Of a DNA stretch of 64,000 nt, positions 1-10,786 are shown one piece after another. Source of the stretch: Microdochium bolleyi (taxonomy: Eukaryota; Ascomycota; Sordariomycetes; Xylariales; Microdochiaceae). Each line of letters starts with the position of its first letter. The first letter of the stretch is position 1. Where the stretch lies: contig KQ964289.1 of NCBI GenBank assembly GCA_001566295.1, positions 1-64,000 on the forward strand. Direction: 5' to 3'. Under the pieces are notes generated by a model. It ran no database searches, was not told the DNA's origin, and was given only the letters and a program-made list of their open reading frames with translations. The translations under genes and the position numbers were made by a program.

Positions 1-36
1 TCCTCCTCCTCCTCCTCCTCCTCCTCCTCCTCCTCG
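1..36 (+). repeat. TCC trinucleotide repeat (poly-Ser)
   Basis: Eleven perfect TCC units followed by TCG. They are in frame with the gene at the left edge and encode a 12-residue serine run in its linker. Such runs are prone to length change between strains. Confidence 0.95.
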
Positions 37-2307
37 ACGGCTTCTGCAACAACCTCCGACTCGTCCTCGTCAACCACTTCGACTACCTCGTCGACACCTA
101 CACCTTCCGGACCCCTTGTCGAGCAGGGCGTACTGGCTTGCGAGCCGGACCCAGTCGCTGCTGTGCGGACATATGGATTCAATACCAGGAGCGATGTGGA
201 CGCGTGGAACATGCTGTCCTCGCTCTCGGCCACTATCGACTTTCTCGATGGCGATGCAGGCCGTCCGGTCGCCAGAATACGGGGCACGTACGGCTCATAC
301 CTTCGCCACGTCCCCGTCGCCCTAGGCATGACTTACACCGTCTCGCTCCGATACAAAGCCACCTCTGGCGCCCGCCCTGACATGCGCGTCGGGGGCTACT
401 ACGGCAAGACTGAAGCTGTGCAGCTGGAGCTCGCAGCGGATGACGAATGGCACACAGCCTCCACAAGCTTTCTGTTCGATGCCGGGATGGTGCTCCTCAA
501 CGTAGCTTTGAACGCCGACTCAAACGCAGAACTTATCCTGGACAAGATCACCGTGACACTCCAGCAGGACATCCCCCGAGCAGCCATCGAGCCGGCGCCT
601 GCCCTGGACCACAACCGTGCTGTCAAGCTGCTTGATTTCACCACGCCGGCCGCAGTCACCGCCGACGCCGCGAAGAACTCCGCCGCCCTGGCGTACGCGT
701 GGACCTACTTGGACCCGGCCCTGGGCACTGGAGGCCTCGAGCCCCAGACCTCGGGTACCGGGGCCGCCTCCTTCCCGTACGCGTGGGAGGTCAAGCTGCA
801 CGCGCCGCGCACGCTGGCGCCCAACGACGCGCAGATGGAAATATCCCTCACCTTCGACACGGCCCAGGTCCCCGAGGGCGACTACGTGATCGAGACCGTC
901 TTCCGGGCCGACGCCAACATGCAGACATGCCGCTTCGTGCAGCTCTCGAGCTCGGAGTCAGGGGCTCTGGCGCTGGGCTACCTCGACACGTGCAGCGGCC
1001 GGCAAGTTCCTGCTGCTGCTGCTTACGGCGAGTGGCAGACCATCACATCTGCCCCGCTCACCATCTCCTACTTTGCAAGAGGCGCCAGCATCCGAGTAGA
1101 GTGCGCCGTCCCTGGGTACTCTGCCGAGTTCAGCTTCGCGTCGGTGACGCTGGTCCCTGTGGCCAAGCGGGAGACCTGTGAGCCCCCCGTCGCGGCGACA
1201 CTGCCAGCACCAAGTGCCGAGACAGGGACCAGTGCCCCCACCGAGCAACGCCGGGAATATGGGTTCTCCACGAGCGAGCAGCGCAGCCTGTGGGCCATGG
1301 GCAGCGCCCACGGCAACGCGGAGGTCTCGGACGCCGCCGACCCTGACGATGGGACCGTCGTCGCCAGGGTCGTGGCCCCTGCTGGCAGCAATGGCGGGCT
1401 CGGAGTCCCGTACGATCTGTGGATCCCCGTCGCTCCGGGCGCAACCTACTCGGCCAGCCTGACGGCGCTCGCCGTCGGGGTGGGGAGCAAGGTCACATTC
1501 GAGATGGTGGACTGGTCCCCCCGGGCCGAGGGCGGGACCATGGTCCCCAGCGAGACGCACGGCAGCAACATTGCCGGCGTCGGCATGATGCGCATGACGC
1601 GGAGCTTCACGCCCGAGGGGAACATGCTCATCGTTCGCATTCGCGTCATCGGCGAGGGCCACATCAAATCCCTCACCGTCACGCGAGGCCAGGCCGACCC
1701 TGCGGCCCATGCGCCCGAGACGCTGGTCTCCGCCGGCAGAGAAATTCCGCTGTTCTGGTGGGACCGCGGGAACCCCCCCAGCTCGCCGGCCGCAGGTTCG
1801 GCCAACACGGGCGCCATCGTCATCTCGCCCGACAGCAGCGAGGTGAGCACCAACATGCTCTACACCAGCCGCGTGTACGCCGAGGTCGAGCCGGGCAGCT
1901 GGGACTCGCAGTACCGCATGCGCTTCGCGAGCACGTCCACGCTGGCCCCGAACACGGCCGCGGCGTCGTCCCCGATGGCCATGGCGTCCTGGACTCTCGG
2001 TTTCCGGATCAACCTGGACAACATCGAGGCCGGCAAGCTATTCGCGATCCAATTCAAGGTGCGCGCCGTCAATGCCCAGACGTGCGTCATCGCGCTGCAG
2101 AGCGCCGGCACGGGCGGCGCAGTCCTGGCTTCCGAGTACCTCGATACCTGCGGCCTGGAGACCAAGTTCATGCCTTTCAGCACGGGGAAGTTCCCGGCGA
2201 GCGCGGAGGATCTCGTGCTCGGTGTCTACTGTCGCGAGGCCAGGCGGTCAACGGAAGTCCGGATTACGAAGGTCGTCCTTGCGCCGGTGCGGCTCGCCGG
2301 TGCATAA
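1..2307 (+). CDS. Secreted multi-module beta-sandwich (CenC-like) protein, 5' end outside window
   Basis: The reading frame is open from base 1, so the N-terminus (probably a signal peptide and more modules) lies to the left. What is visible is 768 residues. It begins with a run of 12 serines and a Ser/Thr/Pro linker, followed by four modules in an A-B-A-B order. A modules start with YGFNTRSD and YGFSTSEQR; B modules share a QTC...YLDTC signature around residues 305-330 and 695-720. The folds look like carbohydrate-binding CenC/CBM4_9-type jelly rolls, judged from the spacing of hydrophobic strands and the W/Y/F content; this is an inference, not a clear family match. No catalytic motif is visible. 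The stop is TAA. Likely a cell-wall or extracellular adhesion or binding protein. Confidence 0.7.
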   Translation, partial: SSSSSSSSSSSSTASATTSDSSSSTTSTTSSTPTPSGPLVEQGVLACEPDPVAAVRTYGFNTRSDVDAWNMLSSLSATIDFLDGDAGRPVARIRGTYGSYLRHVPVALGMTYTVSLRYKATSGARPDMRVGGYYGKTEAVQLELAADDEWHTASTSFLFDAGMVLLNVALNADSNAELILDKITVTLQQDIPRAAIEPAPALDHNRAVKLLDFTTPAAVTADAAKNSAALAYAWTYLDPALGTGGLEPQTSGTGAASFPYAWEVKLHAPRTLAPNDAQMEISLTFDTAQVPEGDYVIETVFRADANMQTCRFVQLSSSESGALALGYLDTCSGRQVPAAAAYGEWQTITSAPLTISYFARGASIRVECAVPGYSAEFSFASVTLVPVAKRETCEPPVAATLPAPSAETGTSAPTEQRREYGFSTSEQRSLWAMGSAHGNAEVSDAADPDDGTVVARVVAPAGSNGGLGVPYDLWIPVAPGATYSASLTALAVGVGSKVTFEMVDWSPRAEGGTMVPSETHGSNIAGVGMMRMTRSFTPEGNMLIVRIRVIGEGHIKSLTVTRGQADPAAHAPETLVSAGREIPLFWWDRGNPPSSPAAGSANTGAIVISPDSSEVSTNMLYTSRVYAEVEPGSWDSQYRMRFASTSTLAPNTAAASSPMAMASWTLGFRINLDNIEAGKLFAIQFKVRAVNAQTCVIALQSAGTGGAVLASEYLDTCGLETKFMPFSTGKFPASAEDLVLGVYCREARRSTEVRITKVVLAPVRLAGA

Positions 2308-5020
2308 GTGGCCCCGACGATTCCCAAAGCATCGAGCACCTGTGCTAGTGAGGCGCAGAGAGAACAAAGGAGAGTAAATGAGCTGTAACATGAAAATCAA
2401 GTACTTTTCCGGCTACCTCGTGCGGTTTGTCCAATGGCGGCGAATTCTTACGTGAGAGATCCATTGCCCACGTTTCGAAACCCGCAAAACCAGGGTCCAA
2501 TTTCCTAGTTCGCCAGGTGCATAATATTGTATTCTAGTAGTCATAGCGACACCGGACCCCTATTACGCGCTCTTTATGGCCTAGCCTACAGATGAGAAGG
2601 CGCCCGAGATGAGACCGCCCATAAACTGGATCGCGGGGCTCTGCATCGTCTCACCGCGGGTCATGATCTCGTCCACGACATTGTCTATACACATGGAAGA
2701 GTGCTACTAGTTGAGGACATGGGGTAAGCAATCTTCGAATCGGGGATGTGCCGGCTCGGAAAGGGGTATGTTCGTGAGGCCAGACCTGGACAGCCTTTGA
2801 AGGGTACTTTTTTGAGAGAGAGAGAGATCAGCGTCTTGCAAATTTACGAGTCATTCTTGCGGGAATGTTTCCTCGGGGCCTGCTCGCAAGGTTCGAGGCC
2901 CAGTGGAGTTGCGGATAGCCTCGTGCAGCGGCATGATGCAACGAGTTTGTGCGGGCGAAGGGACAGGGTGGCCGGCCGAGCGATTCGTACGGAGTATGAA
3001 GCCAGGACCCACACAAGCTGCATCTGCCGGTAGCTGCCGCGTCTTCGAAACATGCCCAAGGTGGCAGAGGTTACGCCGGAACGGGGCGCGTTGGACTATG
3101 TGGGCTTGTTACGATTGCAGCGGAAAGACAACGGCCATGGTCTATCCTGCCAAGTTACTGAGCTATCAAAGCCATCGGTCCTCTCTGCCCCCAAAGTTCC
3201 ATTGTGGTCGGAATTAAGCCCGGGTGCCTCTTATCTCGGAGCTCTGCCGGCTTGCTCGATCAAAGATTAAGTTCGCCGCCCAACGAACCAAGTGCCTACT
3301 TTACTTAAGCATTGCGCGGGGGGCAGCCTGGCCAACCTTGCTTCCTACATCAGCCCTGGCCCCGATGAACGGAGGCGGGCAGCCAGTCGGCCAGAGATAG
3401 CGTTCTAGACTCCCCTGCGCCCATGTAGATGAAAATTCTGTGAGCTGAGAAGCAAAAGTCCCCGCCAGCAAGACCATTATGTATTGCGTAATCCACGTGG
3501 CTAGACTGGGGTCGGGGACAACGCCGGGTGGGACGAATCCGCAATGTCGAGGGTGCAGGGACGGCTGAACGTGCTTCAAGGGTGCGGGGGGAGGGGCCGG
3601 TTTTGCGCTGAAAACACTCAATCCTACCCTGCTGGGTTGCACCTGTGGTGAAGAACCACCTGAAGAAGTACCTGCATCATGCCGGAAAGTGGTCACTTGA
3701 CGAAGCCCGAGCGTTGTACATGAGTCGAGGCTGATACCAAGGATGTTGAAACTTGAGAAAGCCCGCCGGCGGAGACTGCGCAACCGCTGCAGATCGCGTG
3801 GGGGGGACATTACTATACACGTCTAGATGGATTGTATATCAGGCTGCGGCATGATCCGGCCCCCAGCTGCCGGAGCAGGGATCGAGGGGAACTTTCTGGT
3901 CATCGACTCGGGTTTGCGTAGACACTAGCGTCCTGCTCAGGTGGTCCTGCATAGCTGCAAATGGCATGCATGTGCACTCCAGCTCTGGGCGTGGGACTGA
4001 CGATCATCAAAGAATGATTCGTGCAGCTTGTCGAAGAACAAACAGAATCGAAAGATGGGCGCATGACATTGTTTGGCACTGCACGCTCCTTACTCGTAGT
4101 TGGAACATCCAGGATCTTGAATCGCCCAAATCCCCGAGCTTCCAACAAGACTCAGCGTACCATATTTGATAATTGTCCGCTCGTGGAAGTATGGATAGAG
4201 AAATGAGAGATGTGAGGCTATGTAGCCACGGTGATGGCTGAAGCCTGCACCACTACGCATGCATTATTGAAGCGAGTTCAGCCACTCGCTTAGCCTTGCA
4301 CAGGGCCTGGCTGCAGTTCCGGTTTTCCGAAGGTTCCGATGCGGGGAAGTGATTATCAATTCCGTTTGTCTCTCTACAACACCCCGAGCCCGGCTCTTAT
4401 CTCTTGATGCCTCCCCCCGAGCATGGGCTCTTATCTCTTGGAAACGAGCAAGCTAGTGCCGGTTTAGAACAGAGGTAGTTATGTACTGAGTGCTGAGTGC
4501 TGAGTGCTGAGACGTCGGACCTGCCAGGTCGAGCAGAGACTTCAACATGCAACTTCGGGATATTCGGGTGTTGGGAGATCTGGACGAAGCGAGGAGCATG
4601 CTGTATGCAAACATCGGAGATTTCTTTTGTAGGAGGGCCCATATTCTCCTATACTCGTTCTTGACCTTGCTTGGCTCTGACACATAATACGACGTAAGGG
4701 AACCATGCCTGGCCCGCAGAACTGGCGTGTTCACGAAACATCGAGACCCACAAAAGCCGACGGGGGCTTTTTCCCCGATGAGGCTAAAACATTGCCAAAT
4801 GCGACCCCTACCCTCACAGTTGTTTTCATGGGCTCATGAAAGCCTTATCGGCGGAAACATCGGAAAGAAGACATGGCGAGCAGCTATACCGGCCCAGAGC
4901 ACGAGCCCGTGTACTCTATCAAATAAGAAAAGCTATAAGAAAGGGCTCTCTTCTTATGGATTACTTGACCTCGATCGTTGCTGCAGGCACCTCGCGCTCG
5001 AACATCATTCGCACTCCAAA
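2308..5020. other. Intergenic, 2.7 kb, no supported gene
   Basis: Only short ORFs without family resemblance on either strand; the longest (3301-3810, minus, 169 codons) has no domain or signal peptide that I recognise. There is a short triplicated GTGCTGA tandem near 4490-4510. The region holds the 3' flank of the left-edge gene and the promoter of the amine oxidase. Confidence 0.6.
4934..4939 (+). promoter_or_regulatory. Candidate TATA-like element of amine oxidase gene
   Basis: TATAAG lies 82 bp upstream of the amine oxidase ATG at 5021, a plausible spacing for a fungal core promoter. Assigned on sequence and position only. Confidence 0.3.
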
Positions 5021-7822
5021 ATGCAGTTCGCCAATCTCTTCTTGGCAAGCCTTGTCTCTGGCGTTGCTTTGAGCAACCCCCTTCAACGACAGTCACTGGT
5101 AGCCCGCGGCGTGGCGCAGAATGGCTCCGAGACATTCTGCTCGTATGAGCAGCCCACCACGGTCGGCCCATATAAGAACATCTGGCAGGGCTTAACTGAG
5201 AAGGAGACTGTCGACGTCATTCAGTTCTTGCATAGCGACGCCGTAGGGCTGAACCTGACGGCTGCCGCCAACGCTTCGGAGTATGCTTTTGCGATATGAC
5301 TTCCGTCGACTTCAATGGGGAAGTGCTACGTGCTAACTAGCTCGTCTCAGCTGGGACAATGCAATTCTCTCCGTCGAGTTGATGTTGCCCAACAAGACCG
5401 AGGTACTTCAGTATATCGACGGCAACGCAACGGCGAGCCCCGTTCGCCACGCAAGGGCGATTTTGATGTTCGGAGCCACTGAGAATCCCTATGTTCGCGA
5501 GTACATGGTCGGCCCCCTGCCAATCTGCAACACGTCCACCGTGTCGCCTTACACTTTCAGAACCACCAGAGGCGGCGACGGCAAGGTCACGGTACGCAAT
5601 GCCGATCAGAGCAAATATGTGGAGCTCAGCGCCAGCATCCTACGAGAGGCCGAGGATGTCACCAAGTTCCTGTGGAATCTGACAGCTGCGGACAAAATTC
5701 AACTACCCCTGGCTTTCATGGCTCCCATCACCGTGACCGGCGATGAAGTCTCCCAGTGGCAGTCATTCATCGCCCCGACAACCAGCATCTATGATACCGT
5801 CACGCTCCTGCCCCTCGGTCTGTACGTCCGAACAGATATCACAGGCAGGGACCCGTCCAAGTGGCAGACGACAGGATGGCTCTACAACAACATCTTCTAT
5901 CCTACGCTCGACGACCTGCGCACAGCTATCAAAGACCCCAAATTCGAAAAGCTGGCAGGCACTTCCGACCAAGAATGGGCTCACTCAAATTCTCACGGCG
6001 AACCTCTCAAGTTCGACGAAATGCCTCCGCCGACAATCATCAACCAAGGGCCGCCAAGGTTCGCTGTTGATGCCAAGGAGGAATATGTCGAGTGGAGTAA
6101 GTCGATATCCTCTTTAAGTTACCAGACCTGCCATGGCTAATCAAATTGCATCCGCAGTGGACTTCAGCTTCTATATATCCAGCACCCACCAGAAGGGCTT
6201 GAGGCTGTACGATGTCCGATACAAGGGAAAGAGAATACTTTACGAGGTACGTTGTGATTCACATCTTCATCAACCAGGGGACAATTGGGCTGACATCCCG
6301 GCAAGCTCGGACTGGACGAGGCCATTGCCCATTATGCGTAAGCACCAGCATCACATTCACGCATAGTATACTCTTCTGCTAACATATATGGACAGAGGAA
6401 TTGACCCGGTACAATCCGGCACAATGTAAGCTCCTCTTTGAGCAACACACGTCGGTTTTCATTCTAGATTAATTTTACTAACCATGGAACAGCTACTTTG
6501 ATGGTGGAAACGGGTTTGGACCCACGATCGTGTCTCTTGTACGCGGGTACGATTGTCCGGGACATGCGACTTTCTTGAACACAACGCAGACCACAAAGGA
6601 GACGAGCTACACCCAGAGCGATGGAGTCTGCCTGTTCGAAATGGACAAGGGATATCCCATACAGCGCCACGGATGGGCCGGATACACGGGTGCCACCAAG
6701 AACATCGGCTTCACCGTCCGGGCCGTCTACACCATCGGTAACTACGACTACATGACGTCCTACGAGTTCTCCCTCGACGGGTCTATCGAAGTCTCGGTCC
6801 GCGCGTCCGGCTACATCTCGGCGGCCTATTATGCCAACAACGAGGACTACGGCTTCAAGATCCACGACAGCCTCTCGGGCTCGCTGCATGACCATGTCAT
6901 CACCTTCAAAGCGGACTTGGACGTGCTGGGTACTGAGAACTCGGTGCAGAAGATCGAAATCGTCCCGTCCACGGAGAAGTACGTCTGGCTGAACGGAACA
7001 AGAAACACCATGAAGGCGCGCAAGAGCTTTATCGCGACGGAAGACGACGGCAAGATCAACTGGTCGCCCAACGGCGGTTCCATGTATGCAGTCGTGAACA
7101 AGGACCAGCCCAACTCGAACGGAGAATACCCAGGGTATCGGATCGCCCCAGGCACGTTCTACCCTCATTTTGTTTTTTTCCCCTTGAGGTACACACTCAT
7201 GCTAATGTTCCACTGCTCGACAGCCACTGGCGTAGCATACCTGACCGTTCAAGACTCCAACATTACCAGGAATGCCGGCCACCAATCCACGCACCATCTC
7301 TACGTTACCAAGCACAAAGACAGCGAGGACGCCTGCACACACCAGTACAATTCCGTGGACATCGAGGATCCGCCCATTGACTTCTCCAAGTACTTTGATG
7401 GCGAGTCACTTGACCAAGAAGACCTCGTGGTCTGGTTCAACCTCGGCATGCATCACATGCCGCACACGGGCGATCTGCCAAACACGGTCTTCACGACGGC
7501 CCACTCCGCCGTGATAATCAGCCCGTTCAATTACCTCCGCGGCGATCCGAGCAGAGCCAGCAAGCAGCAGGTGGAGATTGCTCTTTCCGAAAATAATCCC
7601 GCAACCGTCAAGACCTGGGGAGCCCAGGCTGCGACGTGCTCAAGCATCAACCAGGTATGTGCATGCTGCCCATCTTCTGACATGTGATTTTTGAACAGAA
7701 GGTCGCTGACAAGTCTGGAATGGACTTAGGGGCAGGTGAATCCGGATCTAACCACGTACTCTGGTGGTATCACTGTGCAAAAGTACCCCTTTGATTACAC
7801 AGTTCCGGACCGCGAGCTCTAA
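5021..7822 (+). CDS. Copper amine oxidase, secreted (TPQ enzyme)
   Basis: Oxidises primary amines to aldehydes with release of H2O2 and NH3. Exons: 5021-5280, 5351-6096, 6158-6246, 6306-6337, 6396-6425, 6493-7151, 7224-7654, 7736-7822; 777 aa. ATG 5021 starts a signal peptide (MQFANLFLASL...). Family marks: the catalytic-base region (YFDGGNGFG); NYDY, whose first Tyr becomes the topaquinone cofactor; the copper ligands HDH and MHHMPHTGDLPNT; and the DGESLDQEDLVVWFNLG block. Length suits the extracellular fungal subgroup. Intron 6 (7152-7223) only keeps frame if it begins with GC (CAG/GCACGT, branch GCTAATG, CAG); it is 72 bp without a stop, so an unspliced read-through frame also exists. The last intron (7655-7735) is less certain because another acceptor lies inside it. 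Confidence 0.92.
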
Positions 7823-8240
7823 TATGATCTGGCGTGTGACACGGCAAGGTTTCCGTCGCCGGGAGGAATTCCCCCTCTGGCGCCATAATGCAACGCTGAG
7901 AGTGCGCCTCGTAACAGCCCAAAAGTGAAGCTACCGCGACAATCTGGACGAGGGTATGACTGATGTGGGGAGGCTAGTAGCACTACTTCAAAAACTGGTG
8001 TGTATATACTTCGTGGATCTGTTGATCCGAGAAACTTGGTGCGAATACTTGGTGCGAATACTTGGTGCGAATCAATAAGTTCGGATATTTACTCCTGTTG
8101 GCCGATGAGAATTGACAGAGGCGCGCGTGTCGACGAGCACGATTGGTGTTGTTCCTGATAGCAATGACGGCATGTTAAGAAATCTTTACGCTGCGCACTA
8201 TCTGCCACAGAAGCATCCATTGTCCAGTCACCAAACAACA
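7823..8240. other. Convergent intergenic, 418 bp
   Basis: Separates the 3' ends of the amine oxidase (+) and the SNase-like gene (-). It contains a perfect 13-bp tandem triplication and nothing else I can support. Confidence 0.6.
8034..8072. repeat. 13-bp tandem repeat, three perfect copies
   Basis: ACTTGGTGCGAAT occurs at 8034-8046, 8047-8059 and 8060-8072 without mismatch or spacer, in the 3' flank of the amine oxidase gene. Confidence 0.95.
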
Positions 8241-9200
8241 TCACGACTCGCCTCGCTTGGGCTCGATGACGATCGCGTCAGGCCAAACCTGTAGTTGCAG
8301 ACTGGTGCCAGACGCAGCGACCACGTCGTGAAGGTTGGCAAGCCTCCCGCCACTTCCTTCCCCATCCCCCTCCTCCTCGAGGATCAGAATTTCATCGTCA
8401 TCCCCGCCCCGCGCTTGCTTGCGCAGCCACGCCTTGAACCCGTCAAAGTTGGTGTTCCCTTCGTTGAAATACGCTACGGCACGGCGAAACAGCTTAGGCC
8501 AAATTACCAGGTCCTCGATCGTCTCCTTGGTCACCCCTCGTGCCGGGCCATTCGGGTCGGCCGTCGACCGCGGCCACAGCCCGAGATTGCTCTGCCGCGC
8601 CGCCCGCGACTGCGCCGCCAGGTGTGTGCGTAGCGGCGGGGGCAGCGTGCCGTAGAAGGCAGGGTAAACTAGCCCTTCGGCGAGAAGGCCGCTGTTGACC
8701 GAGCGGTCCGCGAGCTCCCCGTCGAGCGTGACGCTGTCCCCGTGTGCGCCGAGCGGAGGTGCTACCTCGGCGTCGTCGAGAGCCGTGCCACCCGCAAAGA
8801 TGAATCCGATGACGCGCCCGTTGGGGTCGATGCTGTTTGCGAGGACATAGCCCGGTAGCTCGTCATGGCTGGCAGAGAGAATCTTGTGGTTCCGGAAGAC
8901 GACGTCGCGGAAGCCGAGGCGGTGTAGGAGCTCGTCGCGCGCCTTCTCGCCGCCCTGTTTCTCCTGGTGCCACGTCGGGCCTTTTGGGAAGTGCGTCTCG
9001 AGCGCGTCAATAGCCTCGAGACGGATCCCGATGTTGCCGCGGCCGCTAAATTTGGGCGGCCGGCTGGAACGGGGCAGGCCTTTGATGACGTCCTGGTCGT
9101 CCGGGTTGAAGGTGATTGTATCCCCGTCGGGCTCAGGGCCCTGGTTTGGCAGGTCGGGGTAGCGTATAACGAAGCGTCCGAGGAGTAGTGTGTAGGCCAT
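8241..9200 (-). CDS. Staphylococcal-nuclease-like (SNase/thermonuclease fold) protein
   Basis: 319 aa, single exon, ATG at 9200; upstream in-frame codons lack family resemblance. The pattern is SNase: DGDTI at residues 25-29 (metal-ligand Asp), a long loop, then IRLEAIDALE (the RxxxID[AT]xE core), GEKARDELLHRLGF, and later GLLAEGLVYPAFYG with the helix LAAQSRAARQSNLGLW typical of the C-terminal SNase helix. The C-terminal 100 residues are not part of the SNase core and include an acidic stretch (EILILEEEGDGEG). No signal peptide is evident, so a cytosolic or nuclear location is more likely. A true nuclease activity is probable but unproven because the second catalytic Arg cannot be placed with certainty. 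Confidence 0.8.
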   Translation of the reverse strand: MAYTLLLGRFVIRYPDLPNQGPEPDGDTITFNPDDQDVIKGLPRSSRPPKFSGRGNIGIRLEAIDALETHFPKGPTWHQEKQGGEKARDELLHRLGFRDVVFRNHKILSASHDELPGYVLANSIDPNGRVIGFIFAGGTALDDAEVAPPLGAHGDSVTLDGELADRSVNSGLLAEGLVYPAFYGTLPPPLRTHLAAQSRAARQSNLGLWPRSTADPNGPARGVTKETIEDLVIWPKLFRRAVAYFNEGNTNFDGFKAWLRKQARGGDDDEILILEEEGDGEGSGGRLANLHDVVAASGTSLQLQVWPDAIVIEPKRGES

Positions 9201-10786
9201 GGTGTTTGTAAGGATGAATGGGGGTAGTTTCCAGGAGCTCAGGTGTATTCTGTTGTATGCTTGACAGAGAACGAGCAGAAGACAATGTAAGAGATTGGAA
9301 TGGGGGAGTTGATCAAGCATTATATGCAGAATTGGATCATTCTCAGTGGAAGGAAGCCGACTCAATAAACACGCGAGGGCACATGGAGGTTGAGCAGCAA
9401 TCGATCACATCAATGGCTGCGCTCTGTGCTGTCTCACAACTGGTGTAATGTGGTGGCGTGGGCTCTCCCGCTTCAGCTGGTTGATTCAAGTATCGTCCGA
9501 CGACTGACGTGCAAAAGGTGGCCATAGATGTCGTCCACACCCCGAGACATTTGCCGTTTCTGGAAGCAAGCAACCCTTACAACGACCTCACTCCTCACCA
9601 AGGATGTGTCCGGAATTGGAGCACATGATCGCTTCTCCTGACTTCATTGGCTCATGCTTCAAATGAACGTGACCATCCTACCTCAGCCGCCCGATGTAGT
9701 GCACGACGTTTTGTCTCGCATATTCACAGCCGCAACTGGTGCTCCGAAGTCCATGCTCATTGGAAGAGCACGCAACAGTGAGACTACGCTTCCTATTACT
9801 TTTCTTCTCCGAAATCCAGCTTCCGGTCCTCGTAGGACTAGGCTCAGATCTTGCGGAAATCTGGAGCTGTTGGGTGCCAAATGCCATTTGTGGTCATGGT
9901 CGGTTTTCATCACCAGCGGATATTGCTTGGTGAAGCTCAAACGCCTCAGGAATATGCTATGACTTCTACATGATGAGATTTATTCCGGCCAGGAGCGGCC
10001 TACACCTTTCCACTAGACCTAACCATCATTCAGCTGCCAAGACTAATTTCCAGCATCAGATTCAAATGAGAGGAGCCGCATCTTAAGAGAGCTGTCTTCC
10101 AGAAGAGTGTGTCTCAGACCCTCCACGCCTCCGCAATCCACCAAAAAGAAAAATACCCTCGAAAGTTTCAAGGCGTCGAGCATGTGGGCCCAAAATTAGA
10201 AAGCTGATCGGCATGGTTGGTGGGCCGCGATGCAGGCAGCGCCGCCACCAGTGTAGGTTCGCTTGGCGGCGGGCTGGGCCGCACTGGGACGAGTCCAGAC
10301 TCTCCCCGTCTCGGAGCTGTCAATGCTGGTGATGCAGCCGCGCACGGGGCCCTTCCAGTGGGTGCTCGTGACCGAGCGTTGATACTTTCGGACGCATTTA
10401 CTAGTTTCTCTTCAATTGAGAGAATGGAAATTTATATTATGTCATTCAGATTCCGGAAAAGGCACACGAAACTAAGTTCGACGGAATAAGCAAATGCAAA
10501 CACTGCCTTGTGTTCTGATGCCAAGGTCGGATGCATGATCAAAGATGCCAAGGACCACTTTGACGGGGAGGTGTAAGTAGCTGAGGTCCACCAAGTCTAT
10601 TCAGGGGATGTCGCGTGGTCTAGGCTTTCTATTTCATCCACGATCTCTCTATCTCAATTTCTGTAAAGCCATTGTCTATGACTCCCTATGCACGCGCAAA
10701 ACACCACTCAAAGTCAAATTGTGTCTAAATAGACTTTTCAATGTTACACAATATGACATTCAGCATGACTGGCCTCGGGTGCCACT
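9201..10786. other. Intergenic, 1.6 kb, no supported gene
   Basis: Between the 5' end of the SNase-like gene and the 3' end of the HeLo-like/ankyrin gene. ORFs are short and overlap on several frames; no RNA gene or repeat seen. Confidence 0.55.

Noticed and set aside
3301..3810. 169-codon minus-strand ORF in the first spacer
   Set aside because: No recognisable motif, overlapping ORFs in other frames, composition like non-coding neighbours.
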